NCBI GenBank assembly: GCA_003223995.1
Contig: QHYA01000061.1
Location: 3,050-67,049 of the forward strand
Origin: Acidobacteriota bacterium
GTDB taxonomy: Bacteria; Acidobacteriota; Polarisedimenticolia; QHYA01
Direction of reading: 5' to 3'
DNA length: 64,000 nt
The notes beneath the pieces are model-generated. The model had not been told where the DNA came from, searched no databases, and saw only the letters and a program-made list of their open reading frames with translations. Of this stretch, positions 45,990 to 54,151 are shown piece after piece. Position 1 is the stretch's first letter. The number at the start of each line of letters is the position of its first letter. A program made the position numbers and the translations under genes.

Positions 45990-46006
45990 CTGTCTTTTGT
46001 GCTCAA

Positions 46007-46813
46007 TTAGACTCCCTTTTTTCTCGTAGCACCCCGGTGCTTACCGGGTTTCAACGACTCCGCCGGCATTGCTGGAGCCGGGGTGGCGTCAGCCTGCTGC
46101 TCGGTCTTCCGAGCCGCCGCGTTCGCATCGAAGACAGAAATCCCCGAAGCTGCTTCTTCGCGCACGAGGGGGTTCGAATCGGCCTGCGCGAGCATCAGTA
46201 GAGAGCGAGCGGCTTCTTCCTGCCTCACGGCAAGCGCTTTCACCGTGGCCCCACGCACCCGCCAGTCGGGGTCATCAAGAAGCCGCTCCGCAAGCTCTGG
46301 AAGCACGCTGAATTCAGGAGATGCCGCCAGACCGCGCAGCGCCTCGAGACGGACCTCGGGATCCTCATCGCTCACACAGGCGAGGAACAGCTCGCTCGAT
46401 CCGGAGGCGTCGCAGGCCTGGAGAAGCTGGAGGGCCTTCAGGCGCACCGTGGGGTCGGCGTCCCTGACGAGAGGCGCCGCTTCCCGTGCCAGGCTCGGAT
46501 CGGGAAATCGGCAGAGAGCCCCCGCCGCCGTCGCCCTCACACCGGGAGAGGGGTCGGAAAGCATCTCGACGAGCCTCGGGACGACCTCCTTCTCTCCAGT
46601 CTCACCGAGCATCCAGACGGCTGTAGAGCGAACCTCGTGGTCGGGATCGCCGAGGGCCGCGGGGGCGACCTGAATGACCCTCTCGACTCCCTTCTCGCGA
46701 GCTCGAAAGAGCGCCTCCAGCCGTTCGTCGATGCTGCCTCGGCATGAAGGGAGACCGATCGACAAGGCCAGCAGCAACAAGACAGCGAGGCGGGAGAATT
46801 CCGGCAGCCTCAT
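46007..46813 (-). other. Likely internal start: HEAT-repeat lipoprotein
   Basis: An in-frame ATG at 46813 is directly preceded by GGGAGGG. The 268-aa product would have a hydrophobic N-terminus ending in IGLPSC, a lipobox, then HEAT-like repeats (DPDHEVRSTAVWMLGETGEK, DPSPGVRATAAGALCRFPDP, DEDPEVRLEALRGLAASPEF). An exported lipoprotein makes little sense as a tail of cytoplasmic ThiD, so separate translation from this start is plausible. Confidence 0.6.
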
Positions 46814-47566
46814 CCCTCCCGGCGGGCTCCAAGCATTGCGAATGAGCCGCCGCACGAGCGACCGCGCCAGACCAGCCGCTTCGAGGGTCCCCATCCCCCG
46901 CGCCAGACCGCAGGCGAGAGCCGTGGAGAAGGCGCACCCAAGCCCGTGCACGGGCCGTCCGGGCAGCCGACTTCCCCGCAGGGCCTTCGTGCGTCCCTCT
47001 GCGAGGACGACATCGGCGGAGAGACCGTCGAGATGTCCGCCAGTGATGACGACAGCCCGTGCCCCCATCGAATGGAGTCGCTTGGCCGCCCGGAACATCC
47101 CTTCGATATCCCGGACACGGAACCCCGTCAGGGCCGCGGCTTCGGCAAGGTTCGGCGTGACCACCGCCGCCAGGGGGACGAGCTCCTTCAAGAGACGCCG
47201 CAGACCGGCCGCGTCGAGCAGGTTCGCGCCGCTCGACGAGAGCATGTCGGGATCCACCACGGGGGGCGGCATCATCCCCCGCCGGACGGCCCGAGCGATG
47301 ATCGCCACTGTTTTTGCATTGACAAGCATTCCGGTCTTGGCGGCCTGCGGCGGCATCTCGCGGGCCAGCAGGGCGATCTGCTCGGCAACCTCACCGGCAG
47401 GCACAGGGCGGATCGAGGCAACACCCCGTGGCCCCTGAATCGTGATAGCGGTGAGCACGGAAGCGCCGACGCATCCACAAAGCGCCGCCGTCCTGACGTC
47501 CGCGGTCACTCCGGCGCCCCCCGAAGGGTCGAAACCCCCGATGGTCAGGACGACGGGGTGCCTCAG
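46007..47566 (-). CDS. thiD: Phosphomethylpyrimidine kinase continuous with a HEAT-repeat lipoprotein
   Basis: The first 251 codons are ThiD, the kinase that phosphorylates HMP and HMP-P for thiamine: VVLTIGGFDPSGGAGVTADV, AAKTGMLVNAKTVAII, VTPNLAEAAALTG and GRPVHGLGCAFSTALACGLA. In place of the usual DPV the text is PPVVDPDMLSSSG. There is no stop before the next domain, which begins MRLPEFSRLAVLLLLALSIG and holds six or so HEAT repeats. So the frame encodes a 519-aa ThiD-HEAT protein, or two overlapping products. The start is unclear: CTG at 47566 overlaps the thiE stop (CTGA), and TTG at 47578 is another choice. Confidence 0.8.
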   Translation of the reverse strand: MRHPVVLTIGGFDPSGGAGVTADVRTAALCGCVGASVLTAITIQGPRGVASIRPVPAGEVAEQIALLAREMPPQAAKTGMLVNAKTVAIIARAVRRGMMPPPVVDPDMLSSSGANLLDAAGLRRLLKELVPLAAVVTPNLAEAAALTGFRVRDIEGMFRAAKRLHSMGARAVVITGGHLDGLSADVVLAEGRTKALRGSRLPGRPVHGLGCAFSTALACGLARGMGTLEAAGLARSLVRRLIRNAWSPPGGMRLPEFSRLAVLLLLALSIGLPSCRGSIDERLEALFRAREKGVERVIQVAPAALGDPDHEVRSTAVWMLGETGEKEVVPRLVEMLSDPSPGVRATAAGALCRFPDPSLAREAAPLVRDADPTVRLKALQLLQACDASGSSELFLACVSDEDPEVRLEALRGLAASPEFSVLPELAERLLDDPDWRVRGATVKALAVRQEEAARSLLMLAQADSNPLVREEAASGISVFDANAAARKTEQQADATPAPAMPAESLKPGKHRGATRKKGV

Positions 47567-48294
47567 CCGATTCCCCAACCCCCTTCGCCCCCTGGGGTCT
47601 CGCCGCCATCCTCGTCCTCGTCCGTCTCTTCCTCCACCTCTTCCTCCTCCTCGATCTCTTCTTCCGGCAGTCCGAACTTCGCCATCGAAAGCCTTTCCCG
47701 GAGGACTCCGACGGCGGCGGGCACGTCCGGCTCGGAGAGTATGCCCCTGATGAGCGCCACTCCAGCGATCGGCAATCCCGACAGCAGAGGAGCCGTGTCT
47801 CGATCGATCCCTCCGATCGCGTACATGGGGACCTTCAGCTCCTTCGCCGCTTCCGCCAGGAGCTCCACGCCAAGAGGAGAGCCGAACTCCCGCTTTCCGG
47901 GAGTCGAGAAGATCGGCCCGAAGAAAATGTAGTCGGCTCGCGCCGTTTCCGCCGATCGGGCCTCTTCCAGGGAGTGGGTCGACACGCCGATCTCCAGCCT
48001 GTTTCCCGCAGCTGCGCGCGCCTGATCCACGAGCACTCCATCGGCGGGAAGATGCAGCCCGTCGGCCCCACAGGCCAGAGCAATGTCGAGACGGCGGTTG
48101 ATGTAGATCCGGCACCCGTGCGGGCGGCACGCCTCGACTGTTGCGCAGGCGAGGTGGTAGAGGTCGCGGTCTTGCAGGTCCTTCTCGCGCAACTGGATCC
48201 GATCGACACCGGCGGCGGCGGCTTCTGCGAGCAGCTCCACGATCGGCTGGTCCGGCCGGATCCGCCGATCGCTGACAAGGAAGATGCGAAGCAT
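47563..48294 (-). CDS. thiE: Thiamine phosphate synthase with acidic tail
   Basis: A 243-aa TIM-barrel enzyme that joins HMP-PP and thiazole phosphate. Motifs: LMLRIFLVSDRRIRPDQP, GVDRIQLREKDLQDRDLYHL, INRRLDIALACGADGLHLPA, IGVSTHSLEEARSAETARAD, YIFFGPIFSTPGKREFGSPL and YAIGGIDRDTAPLL. After the barrel comes an unusual tail of about 33 residues, mostly Glu and Asp then Gly. AAAAGGAG lies five bases upstream of the ATG, which overlaps the stop of the small membrane protein gene (TGATG). The next gene is thiD. Confidence 0.93.
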   Translation of the reverse strand: MLRIFLVSDRRIRPDQPIVELLAEAAAAGVDRIQLREKDLQDRDLYHLACATVEACRPHGCRIYINRRLDIALACGADGLHLPADGVLVDQARAAAGNRLEIGVSTHSLEEARSAETARADYIFFGPIFSTPGKREFGSPLGVELLAEAAKELKVPMYAIGGIDRDTAPLLSGLPIAGVALIRGILSEPDVPAAVGVLRERLSMAKFGLPEEEIEEEEEVEEETDEDEDGGETPGGEGGWGIG

Positions 48295-48533
48295 CAATCT
48301 CCTTTTCCTCCGACCGCCTGAGACAGAGAGTCCCGCACGCCGGTCGCGATGTAAAGCGCGCCGATGCCGGACAGCGCCCCTCGCGCCCAGCGGGACAGCA
48401 GCACCCCGGCGAGCGGACCCGAGCTGTGGATGAAGTAGTTGCGGCTCCAGAGAGGAGTCCACGGAGCCAGAAGAAGGAACAGACCGATGCCGAAGAAGTA
48501 GTAGCCGAGCGCCAGCCTGGCCAGCTTGTCCAT
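48294..48533 (-). CDS. Small membrane protein
   Basis: A 79-aa protein with two likely membrane segments (ALGYYFFGIGLFLLLAP and GALSGIGALYIATGV), separated by a loop. I do not recognise a family. It overlaps thiE by TGATG, so it is probably translated with the thiamine genes. A role in uptake of a thiamine precursor would be speculation. Confidence 0.6.
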   Translation of the reverse strand: MDKLARLALGYYFFGIGLFLLLAPWTPLWSRNYFIHSSGPLAGVLLSRWARGALSGIGALYIATGVRDSLSQAVGGKGD

Positions 48534-48622
48534 GCCCCGTCCCGGGCCATCTTACACCCTGCACGTCGACGCCCATCGGACCCTTTGCTACGATTCCCTT
48601 GTTACGACTCCCTGGAACATCC

Positions 48623-49635
48623 ATGCTCAGGATCCCTACGGTCGATTTGAAAGCGCAGTACGAAACGATTCGCGGGGAGGTCCTTTCCGCAATTTCGGAG
48701 GTCCTCGACTCGCAACGCTTCATCCTGGGCCCGAAGGTGGATCAACTCGAGCGCGAGATCGCCGCGCTGTGCCGAACGAGGCACGCGATAGGATGCGCTT
48801 CCGGATCCGACGCCCTGATCCTCGCGCTCGCGGCCCGCGATGTGCGAGACGGCGCGAAGGTCATCACTTCCCCCTTCAGCTTCTTCGCCTCGGCCGGTAG
48901 TGTCGTTCATGCCGGAGGGCGTCCGGAATTCTGCGACATCGATCCCCGAAGCTTCACTCTCGACCCTGCTCAGCTCGCCTCCAGGCTTTCGTCTGACGTG
49001 AAAGCGGTGGTCCCCGTACACCTCTTCGGTCTGTGCGCCGACATGGATCCGATCCTGGATCTCTGCGCTTCCCGAGGCATCGTCGTGATCGAGGACGCGG
49101 CCCAGGCCATCGGAGCGAGCTATCGCGGCAGCGACGGAGCCGGGCCGGAGCGAATGGCCGGGGAAATGGGGGTATCCGGCTGCTTTTCCTTCTTCCCTAC
49201 GAAGAACCTGGGCGGCTTCGGCGACGGCGGGATGATCACGACCTCCGACGACGGGCTGGCGGACCGCCTGCGGCTGCTTCGGGTGCACGGGGGGCGAAGA
49301 ACGTACCATCACGAGCGGAAGGATTCGTTGCTCCTCCGGAGCGCCGGGCCGGATCGCAGCACGTCTTCCATCACTACACGATCCGTGCCGACCGGAGGGA
49401 CACCCTTCGCGAGCATCTCCAAGCGCAGGGCATCGGCACGGGCGTCTATTACCCGGTGCCTCTCCACCTGCAGGAATGCTTCCGCGGCCTGGGCCACGCG
49501 AGAGGAGATTTCCCCGAGGCGGAGCGGGCGGCACGGGAAGTTCTGTCTTTGCCGATCTACCCTGAGCTGACCAACCAGGCTCAACGGGCGGTGGTGAAGG
49601 AGATAGCCGCTTTCTACGGCGTGTCCCCGGGCTAG
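48623..49635 (+). pseudogene. DegT/DnrJ/EryC1/StrS aminotransferase with internal deletion and frameshift
   Basis: The N-terminal part is intact: IPTVDLKAQYETIRGEVLSA, GCASGSDALILALAARDVRD, VVPVHLFGLCADMDPILDLC, VIEDAAQAIGASYRG and the lysine in FFPTKNLGGFGDGGM. After RRTYHHE (ends 49315) the frame jumps to another phase at AEGFVAPPERRAGSQHVFHH, then YTIRADRRDTLREHLQAQGI and the normal end (LSLPIYPELTNQAQ). Comparison with family form shows that about 45 codons are missing, including the usual N-S-R-L-D-x-L-Q-A segment. In the first frame the read-through stops near 49570. It lies before a glycosyltransferase gene. Real decay or an assembly gap. Confidence 0.85.
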
Positions 49636-49693
49636 TCCGGGGCCAGCCCACCCCGCAACGGGAAAAGGCGACCGAAGGGCGGTTCCTATCAAC

Positions 49694-51016
49694 GTGACCC
49701 CCGAGACGAGGTTTGCGGGCGCTGGAGGGCCCGCGCTGCGGGTCCTGCAGTTGAACTTCCACTACGGCTGGGGAGGACAGCCGCAGTATATCCTCACCCT
49801 CGCTCGCGAGATGCTCCTCCGAGGCCACCAGCCGGCTATTGCGGCCCCGGCGACCAGCGTCCTCGCCCAGCGCGCACGCCAGGCCGGCATCGAGGTCTTC
49901 GGAAGGATGGCATTCCGCTCTCCGACCAGGCCCGTCTCATTCATTCGGGACGTGCGCGAGCTGAGGGCTGTGCTGAGGAGCTTCCGGCCGGACATCCTGC
50001 ACAGTCACGGCTCGCAGGACACCTGGGTCGTTGTGGCGGCGAACCGCTGGCTGGGAGGGCCGCGGCTGCCTCATGTCCGTACCCGGCACAATACGAAGCG
50101 CGTCGCCGACAGCGCCGCCAACCGCTATCTTTACGGCCGCGCGGTCGACATGCTGATCGTCGTCAGCGCATCCGTCCTGGACCGTTACCGCCCCTTCATC
50201 GACCGAGGGCTCCTCGACCCCTCCGGTGTGCCGGTCATCCACGCCCCGGTCGATCTCGAGAAGCTCGGTCGAGGGACCGACCCTGCTCGCGTCCGCAAGG
50301 AGCTGGGGCTGTCGGACGCGGATCGGCTTGTCGGCTGCGTCGGCAGGCTCGTCAGGGACAAGGGGCAAGCCCATCTGCTCGCAGCGGCGGCCCTGCTGCG
50401 GGAGCGCCACCCGCGGGCTTTCTACGTGCTCGTGGGGGTCGGGACGGAGGAGAGGAATCTCCGCCGACTCGTGGATCAGCTCGGCCTCGCCGACCGGGTT
50501 TTCTTCCTTGGGTTCCGCGAGGACATCGCCGACATCACCGCCGCCCTCGATGTGTCGGTCCTCCCCTCGGTGGGTTGCGATGCGTCCTCCACCGTGATCA
50601 AGGAGGCCATGGCGCTGGAAAGGCCGGTCGTGGCGACCGATATCGGCGGGGCGAGAGAAATCCTTTCTCCGGACAGAGCGGGACTCGTCGTTCCGCCGGC
50701 GGATGCGCATGCCATGGCCGAGGCGCTCGATCGGATCCTCTCCGATCCGGATGCCTCGAGGAGACTTGGCGCCCAGGGGCGGCAGATCGTCGTGGAGGAG
50801 TTCACGCCGGGGCGGCAGTGCGACCTTTACGTGAAGGCCTACCGTTCTCTTTTGGAGAGGCGACCTCCGCAGCCAGGGTCTCGACACGGCTCAAGGAACT
50901 CTTCTTCTGGGTCTTCACCTGCTTGGGAGGGCTCTCCACCCGCTTCCAGCGGTCAACGGTGCGCCGGATCTTATCCTTTGCCTGAACCTCGATCTGGCGG
51001 ACCCGCTCGCGGCTGA
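49694..51016 (+). CDS. Family 4-type glycosyltransferase
   Basis: A GT-B fold transferase. Motifs: LNFHYGWGGQPQYILTLAR, LRSFRPDILHSHGSQDTW, CVGRLVRDKGQAHLLAAAAL and the retaining E-x7-E region KEAMALERPVVATDIGGARE. It adds sugars to a lipid carrier for surface glycan. The start is GTG 49694. The domain proper ends at about YVKAYRSLLERR (50860), but no stop follows in frame until 51016. The last 50 or so residues are antisense to the sigma factor gene and look like non-coding sequence. It is either a long convergent overlap or a lost stop codon. Confidence 0.88.
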   Translation: MTPETRFAGAGGPALRVLQLNFHYGWGGQPQYILTLAREMLLRGHQPAIAAPATSVLAQRARQAGIEVFGRMAFRSPTRPVSFIRDVRELRAVLRSFRPDILHSHGSQDTWVVVAANRWLGGPRLPHVRTRHNTKRVADSAANRYLYGRAVDMLIVVSASVLDRYRPFIDRGLLDPSGVPVIHAPVDLEKLGRGTDPARVRKELGLSDADRLVGCVGRLVRDKGQAHLLAAAALLRERHPRAFYVLVGVGTEERNLRRLVDQLGLADRVFFLGFREDIADITAALDVSVLPSVGCDASSTVIKEAMALERPVVATDIGGAREILSPDRAGLVVPPADAHAMAEALDRILSDPDASRRLGAQGRQIVVEEFTPGRQCDLYVKAYRSLLERRPPQPGSRHGSRNSSSGSSPAWEGSPPASSGQRCAGSYPLPEPRSGGPARG

Positions 51017-51749
51017 TTCCCATCCTCTGGCCGATCTCGTTGAGCGTCATCGGGTGGAACCCCGACAGCCCGTAGCGCTCGCGGATGACCCGGCGCTCCT
51101 TCTCCGTCAGCCCTTCGAGGGCTTTGCGGATGAGGCCCGTGTCCTCGTCCCGTAAGAGCTGCCCCTCCGGACAGACCGCCCCCACATCCGCGATCACGTC
51201 CCGCACCACGCGCTCGGCGTCCGGCGCGCAGGGGTCGTCGAGAGAGATCTCTCTGGGATTGGTGTCGAGAAGGTGGTCAAGATGGGCGACGGCGCCCGCA
51301 AGGTGTCCTGCAATTTCCTCCCTGTTGGGGGCGCGGCCGAGCGAGCCGCGCAGCGATTGCTCGGCATCACGCACCTGCCGCATCTTCTTGCGGCGGTAGG
51401 TCGGCACGCGCACGACGCTCGAGTGGTCCGCGATCGACTTCAGGATCGCCTTACGGATCCACCAGACGGCGTAGGTGATGAAGCGCACGCCGCGCCCCGG
51501 GTCATAGCGATGGGCCGCCTCGATCAGCCCCAGGTTCCCTTCGTTGATCAGGTCCTCGAAGGGGATACCCAGTCCCCGGTACTCCGCAGCAATCGTGACA
51601 ACGAAGCCCAGGTTGCATTCGACAAGATCGTTCGGCGTCTTGCCGCCCTGCCGGCGCTTGATCCTTCGCGCGAGCACGACTTCGTCTTCCCGCGAGAGCG
51701 GAGGTCGTTCACGAATGTCCGCGAAGTACCTCGTCAGGGTTGGATCCAT
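50802..51749 (-). CDS. Sigma-70 family RNA polymerase sigma factor (group 2-like)
   Basis: A 315-aa sigma factor without region 1.1. Region 1.2: MDPTLTRYFADIRERPPLSR. Region 2: NLGFVVTIAAEYRGLGIPFE, LINEGNLGLIEAAHRYD and ITYAVWWIRKAI. Region 3: VPTYRRKKMRQVRDAE. Region 4: LTEKERRVIRERYGLSG and TLNEIGQRMGISRERVRQIE. It resembles RpoS/RpoD-type non-housekeeping factors. The last 45 residues are a basic Lys/Ser/Pro tail, and this part overlaps the glycosyltransferase gene on the other strand. It may be a stress or stationary-phase regulator; which genes it controls is unknown. Confidence 0.93.
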   Translation of the reverse strand: MDPTLTRYFADIRERPPLSREDEVVLARRIKRRQGGKTPNDLVECNLGFVVTIAAEYRGLGIPFEDLINEGNLGLIEAAHRYDPGRGVRFITYAVWWIRKAILKSIADHSSVVRVPTYRRKKMRQVRDAEQSLRGSLGRAPNREEIAGHLAGAVAHLDHLLDTNPREISLDDPCAPDAERVVRDVIADVGAVCPEGQLLRDEDTGLIRKALEGLTEKERRVIRERYGLSGFHPMTLNEIGQRMGISRERVRQIEVQAKDKIRRTVDRWKRVESPPKQVKTQKKSSLSRVETLAAEVASPKENGRPSRKGRTAAPA

Positions 51750-52419
51750 CGGGCGCTGCCCTTTCGGTTATCTTCCCGGGGGGGCCGGGGGGTGGAAGAC
51801 ATCCCGTCGGGACATCACGAGGTTCCCGCATCGTGAGACACGGCGAGCACAAGCAGGAGAGAATAGCTGGCTGCGAGCGAAATTGGGAGAGCGGAGCGCT
51901 ACATGGGCCGAGAAGAAGGCCCTCTGGATCAGTTGCGTCCACTCCCCCCTCCCAGAAAGGGGTCCACGGGGCAATGCTCGGGCTCCGAGAATCGGTTCCG
52001 GGCAGGAACCCGAACTGCCAAGATTCTGATGAACGTTTCATGTTATGCGAAAAACACATCCGAACGCAAGTGGAACGCACCACAAACCAACACTCCTTTC
52101 GGCGTCCTGAGCGGTGACCTGCTTCAGGGGACCGTTCTTCCGAGGGCCTTGCGGTGGAGCCGGTAGATTTCCCACCGGCTCCTGCCATCCCGCCTGTCTC
52201 TGTCAGCGTCTGGTCGCTTGTCGCGTGTCGATCATCCAAAGCAAGAGAGATACCCTTTTCAGGATCGGAATGACAATTTAGTAACTTCTAAGAAACATTG
52301 GGCTTATCCATGCCTTTCGGCTACCTATGGAGGAGAGTGTCAGCCGATCCGACCAGAATCGGGCCCCGCTGACCTTTCGGGAAGTCTGTTGAGACAGAAT
52401 CGCCCTGCCTGTGACTTGC
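51750..52419. other. 670-base region without a clear gene
   Basis: This lies between the start of the sigma factor gene and the end of pyrE, both on the minus strand. A long minus frame here has no family resemblance. The part 52210-52340 is clearly AT-richer. On its minus strand TTGTCA and TATCTC boxes about 18 bases apart could be a distant sigma promoter. A perfect nine-pair hairpin lies at 52156-52182. Confidence 0.5.
52156..52182. other. Perfect nine-base-pair hairpin
   Basis: Arms GGAGCCGGT (52156-52164) and ACCGGCTCC (52174-52182) with a nine-base loop. There is no T-run on either side, so it is unlikely to be an intrinsic terminator. It could be part of a leader RNA for the sigma factor gene. 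Confidence 0.4.
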
Positions 52420-52968
52420 TCAGCCGCCAAGGAGTTCGCTCCACTTGAAAACCGGATGAAAGGGGACCCCGGCGAGCGCTTTGGCCCCCCCTTCCTCCCT
52501 GTCCACCACGCAGATGGCCCCACAGACTGTCCCGCCCGCATCCATGACGGCTCGGATCGCCTCCAGCGTGGAGCCGCCGGTGGTGACGACGTCATCGACC
52601 ACGACCGCCCTCTTTCCTCCGACCGGGCATCCTTCGATGCGCTGGCGCGTGCCGTGCGCTTTCTGTTCCCTCCTGACGAGGAACCCAGGAAGTGGTCGGC
52701 CCTGCTGGAAGCTGAGGGCGGCTACCGCGGCGACGATCGGGTCTGCGCCCAGCGTGAGACCTCCGATGGCCTGGGCATCAAGTTGCCTCTCTTCGAGAAG
52801 ATCGAGCACGATTCTCGCGACCAGCCACGCCCCCTCCGGGTGCAGCGTGGTCCGCCGGCAGTCGAGGTAATAACCGGATGTCCGCCCGCTCGAAAGCGTG
52901 AACTCGCCGCGCTGGAGAGACAGCGCGATGAGAAGCCCTTTCAGCCTTTCTCTTTCGGTTTCAGACAC
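52420..52968 (-). CDS. pyrE: Orotate phosphoribosyltransferase
   Basis: A 182-aa enzyme of pyrimidine synthesis that joins orotate to PRPP. Motifs: LQRGEFTLSSGRTSGYYLDC, LTLGADPIVAAVAALS, FLVRREQKAHGT and the PRPP loop AVVVDDVVTTGGS. The GTG at 52968 gives the normal N-terminus; a GTG at 53007 is in frame. It is divergent from the wza-like gene, whose start is only 80 bases away. Confidence 0.93.
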   Translation of the reverse strand: MSETERERLKGLLIALSLQRGEFTLSSGRTSGYYLDCRRTTLHPEGAWLVARIVLDLLEERQLDAQAIGGLTLGADPIVAAVAALSFQQGRPLPGFLVRREQKAHGTRQRIEGCPVGGKRAVVVDDVVTTGGSTLEAIRAVMDAGGTVCGAICVVDREEGGAKALAGVPFHPVFKWSELLGG

Positions 52969-53031
52969 GAATTGAGACCATATTGTCGATGAGCCATGAT
53001 AGAGCACTTCCCCTGCGAAATGCGTGTGGGG

Positions 53032-53037
53032 TAAATT
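53032..53037 (+). promoter_or_regulatory. Possible TANNNT -10 box of the wza-like gene
   Basis: TAAATT ends eight bases before the ATG at 53046. There is no recognisable -35 box. It fits the leaderless pattern of other genes in this window but is weaker. Confidence 0.3.
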
Positions 53038-53045
53038 TCCCTATC

Positions 53046-54056
53046 ATGAGGACGGGGCTATCGGGGAAAGCGGATTGGAAGCTCCCGCGAAAGCTGCTCG
53101 TCGCCTTCGCGACCGCTGCCGCCTTCCAGATCTCTCTCTGCTCCTATTCCGGCACGGCCGCGACGGCCGAAGAGGCGGAAAAGCCGGCGCACCCGCAACA
53201 GGAACCGCCCCACGCTGGAGAAGAGGAACCGTCCGCAGGGGCGCACGAGGGCGAGACGACCCTCATGACGGCGCGCGCGGCCGGCAAGGCTGCGGCAGGG
53301 GTCGTCATCGGCCTGCAGGACCTGCTGGAGATCAAGGTCTTCCAGCTCGACCAGCTCAACCAGACCCTCAGGGTGGCGGACGACGGCTCGATCACCCTTT
53401 CCCTGCTGGGTAGGATAATGGTTGCGGGTCTGACGTGCGAGCAGGCCGAGCGGCGCATCGCCGGGCTCCTCGAAGCGCGGTACATCAACGATCCCCAGGT
53501 CAGCGTCTTCGTACGAGAGTACGAGAGCCGGAAGGTGGCGGTGACAGGTGCTGTCCAAAGGCCAGGCGCCTACGAGATGTTGGGAGAGAAAACGGTGCTG
53601 GAGATGATCGCCCTCGCCGGCGGGGTGACCAGGGACGCAGCCAAGCAAGTCTTCGTCATCCGCCGGCAGCCCGGCGACGCTCCGCGGAGCATTGCCCTGA
53701 AACTCGACGAGCTGATCTACACTGGAGATCCCGCGGTCAACATCCCACTGCAGCCCGGCGACATCGTCTATCTCCCGGCCGAGGCGCTCTTCAAGGTCTA
53801 CGTCAACGGCGCGGTCGGCAAGCCCGGTGCCCTTGAGGTGAAGGAGTCGGAACAGATCACCGTCCTTCAAGCCGTCACGGCCGCGGCGGGAACGACCGAA
53901 CGCGCTGCCGAGCGGCGCGTGCAGGTCATCCGACGCGGGAAAGACGGAAAGAAACAGATCATCCCGGTCGATCTGAAGAGGGTCAAGCAAGGCAGCGCCG
54001 AGGATATCCTCCTGGTCAAAGACGACGTCGTCTTCGTCCCGGAAGCGTTTTTCTAG
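53046..54056 (+). CDS. Polysaccharide export protein (Wza/EpsA-like)
   Basis: A 336-aa secreted protein of the outer-membrane polysaccharide export family. A signal peptide (LVAFATAAAFQISLCSYSG) is followed by an acidic, low-complexity linker. The Poly_export domain follows: IGLQDLLEIKVFQLDQLNQT, LRVADDGSITLSLLGRIMVA and INDPQVSVFVREYESRKVAV. Two SLBB-type domains come next (TGAVQRPGAYEMLGEKTVLE; NGAVGKPGALEVKESEQITV). It forms the exit channel with the Wzc-type kinase downstream. The Cys in SLCSYSG may be lipidated. It opens the plus-strand exopolysaccharide run, divergent from pyrE. Confidence 0.92.
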   Translation: MRTGLSGKADWKLPRKLLVAFATAAAFQISLCSYSGTAATAEEAEKPAHPQQEPPHAGEEEPSAGAHEGETTLMTARAAGKAAAGVVIGLQDLLEIKVFQLDQLNQTLRVADDGSITLSLLGRIMVAGLTCEQAERRIAGLLEARYINDPQVSVFVREYESRKVAVTGAVQRPGAYEMLGEKTVLEMIALAGGVTRDAAKQVFVIRRQPGDAPRSIALKLDELIYTGDPAVNIPLQPGDIVYLPAEALFKVYVNGAVGKPGALEVKESEQITVLQAVTAAAGTTERAAERRVQVIRRGKDGKKQIIPVDLKRVKQGSAEDILLVKDDVVFVPEAFF

Positions 54057-54090
54057 TCGTCCCAGTCTGGGAACCACGGGCAGATTTTCT

Positions 54091-54118
54091 TTGACAAGAG
54101 GTGTCCATCGTGTATCTT
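54091..54118 (+). promoter_or_regulatory. Promoter upstream of the 54152 gene
   Basis: A perfect TTGACA (54091-54096) and TATCTT (54113-54118), 16 bases apart, with a predicted start near 54125. So the later exopolysaccharide genes may have their own promoter. Confidence 0.5.
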
Positions 54119-54151
54119 ATGTGTCCTCTCACCTGAGCCGCGGGGGCAAGA

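Larger units (their letters stand above)
45499..46006. other. 508-base intergenic region with two hairpins
   Basis: This lies between two minus-strand genes. It contains a strong terminator on the minus strand (45629-45662) and another stem at 45961-45989. About 300 bases between the two hairpins hold no ORF with family resemblance, and could encode a small RNA on the minus strand. I could not match it to 6S RNA, SRP RNA, tmRNA or RNase P RNA by eye. Confidence 0.45.

Noticed and set aside
46160..46180. tRNA T-loop-like GGTTCGAATCG
   Set aside because: It lies inside the HEAT coding frame, and no acceptor stem or anticodon arm can be built around it.
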